In this document: in pieces, positions 33,111-33,550 of the stretch | Layout of the letters: every line of letters starts with the position of its first letter | Position numbering within the stretch: the first letter of the stretch is position 1 | Assembly (NCBI GenBank): GCA_028139135.1 | Contig: JAOINB010000016.1 | Span: 1-33,550, forward strand | Direction: 5' to 3' | Origin: Betaproteobacteria bacterium | GTDB lineage: Bacteria > Pseudomonadota > Gammaproteobacteria > Burkholderiales > Burkholderiaceae_A | DNA length: 33,550 bases | Position numbers and translations under genes: made by a program | Notes under the pieces: generated by a model | Seen by the model: only the letters and a program-made list of their open reading frames with translations | Database searches by the model: none | What the model was told of the DNA's origin: nothing

Positions 33111-33550
33111 TCAAACTTTCTCGTTTGCTTCCGCCTTAGATTCCTTTTCTAAAGCTTCAGGCGAAATTACGTCTTCCTCATCTTTAAGGGACTCATCCTC
33201 CTCAGCAAAAGGTTTAAGGCCAAGAATCGATGTCAAAACCTTGAACTCAGCATCAATATCCTGATGATTTGGATGTTTTTCCGCAGCATCAATACAAACA
33301 GAAAGAGCTTCGGCATATTCCAGGTTACACCGCAAAGCCCTAACCAACATAATGTAAGAATAAGGCGTCGCATTAACTCCTTGCTGTTCAATTAGTCCTC
33401 GCAACAAGGAAGAGGCTTGACCCCAGTCTTGTCTCTGCATCGCCATTAAACTGGCAATTGCTAGAATATCTTCGCTCTCCGGATATAGTGCAAGCCCAGC
33501 CTCTACCAAAGCTTCTGCTAAAATTGTTTTATGTTCTCCAACAAGTCCGG
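33111..33550 (-). CDS. TPR-like protein, C-terminal part (truncated by window edge)
   Basis: The frame is open to the right edge, so the N-terminus is missing; about 146 residues are seen. Helical TPR-like segments such as ALVEAGLALYPESEDILAIA, WGQASSLLRGLIEQ and YAEALSVCIDAAEKHP (with a Cys in the helix) show the alternating small/large pattern of TPRs. The tail is strongly acidic and Glu/Lys-rich. TPR proteins near flagellin genes can be glycosyltransferase scaffolds or chaperones; no catalytic domain is visible in this part. It is followed by the terminator-like hairpin. Confidence 0.7.
   Translation of the reverse strand, partial: GLVGEHKTILAEALVEAGLALYPESEDILAIASLMAMQRQDWGQASSLLRGLIEQQGVNATPYSYIMLVRALRCNLEYAEALSVCIDAAEKHPNHQDIDAEFKVLTSILGLKPFAEEDESLKDEEDVISPEALEKESKAEANEKV

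Overview
This AT-rich 33.5 kb window reads as a flagellin and flagellin-glycosylation locus from a motile Gram-negative bacterium. A marine gammaproteobacterium is the best guess, because flagellins above 1,000 residues are known from marine Oceanospirillales-type bacteria and the flagellin termini look proteobacterial; no rRNA or housekeeping marker confirms this. I saw no insertion sequence, CRISPR array, rRNA or intact tRNA gene.

Layout. The left end (1-1958) has the start of an unrecognised minus-strand gene behind a sigma28-like promoter, a DJ-1/PfpI protein, a HAD phosphatase and a MORN-repeat protein. Next is a giant flagellin of 1,134 aa (2045-5449, +). A second, larger flagellin of 1,882 aa (27201-32849, -) lies near the right end, followed by a truncated TPR-like gene. 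Between the two flagellins lie about 22 kb of sugar and glycan genes in three blocks.

Block 1 (5461-13944, -) is a tight eight-gene operon: bicupin, B12-type radical SAM enzyme, TPP-dependent E1 alpha and beta subunits, a ColD-type sugar 3-dehydratase (His in place of the PLP lysine), an NAD-dependent epimerase/dehydratase, a GDP-fucose-synthase-like reductase and ManC/AlgA. I infer that it builds an unusual GDP-linked 3,6-dideoxy sugar, probably carbon-branched by the TPP enzyme and perhaps methylated by the radical SAM enzyme. The GDP-mannose 4,6-dehydratase that should feed it is not in the window. Block 2 (14170-19502, +) has a Nudix hydrolase, three paralogous HxD...H oxygenase-like proteins, a GT9-like glycosyltransferase and a DUF6165-like protein. 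Block 3 (19537-27170, -) has a heptose-phosphate-type GHMP kinase, three SAM methyltransferases, an unknown CPxC protein, a DxD glycosyltransferase, an AsnB-type amidotransferase and two small proteins directly downstream of the large flagellin.

Regulation. GG-N10-GC sigma54-type promoters (one with GA for GG) precede flagellin 1, flagellin 2 and the Block 1 operon, which suggests that filament and glycan genes are switched on together. The DxD glycosyltransferase carries an uninterrupted G9 tract in its coding strand; slippage by one base either way leads to a stop within about a dozen codons, so the glycan may be phase variable. The most interesting candidates are the branched-sugar operon, the G9 glycosyltransferase and the modular repeat architecture of the two giant flagellins.
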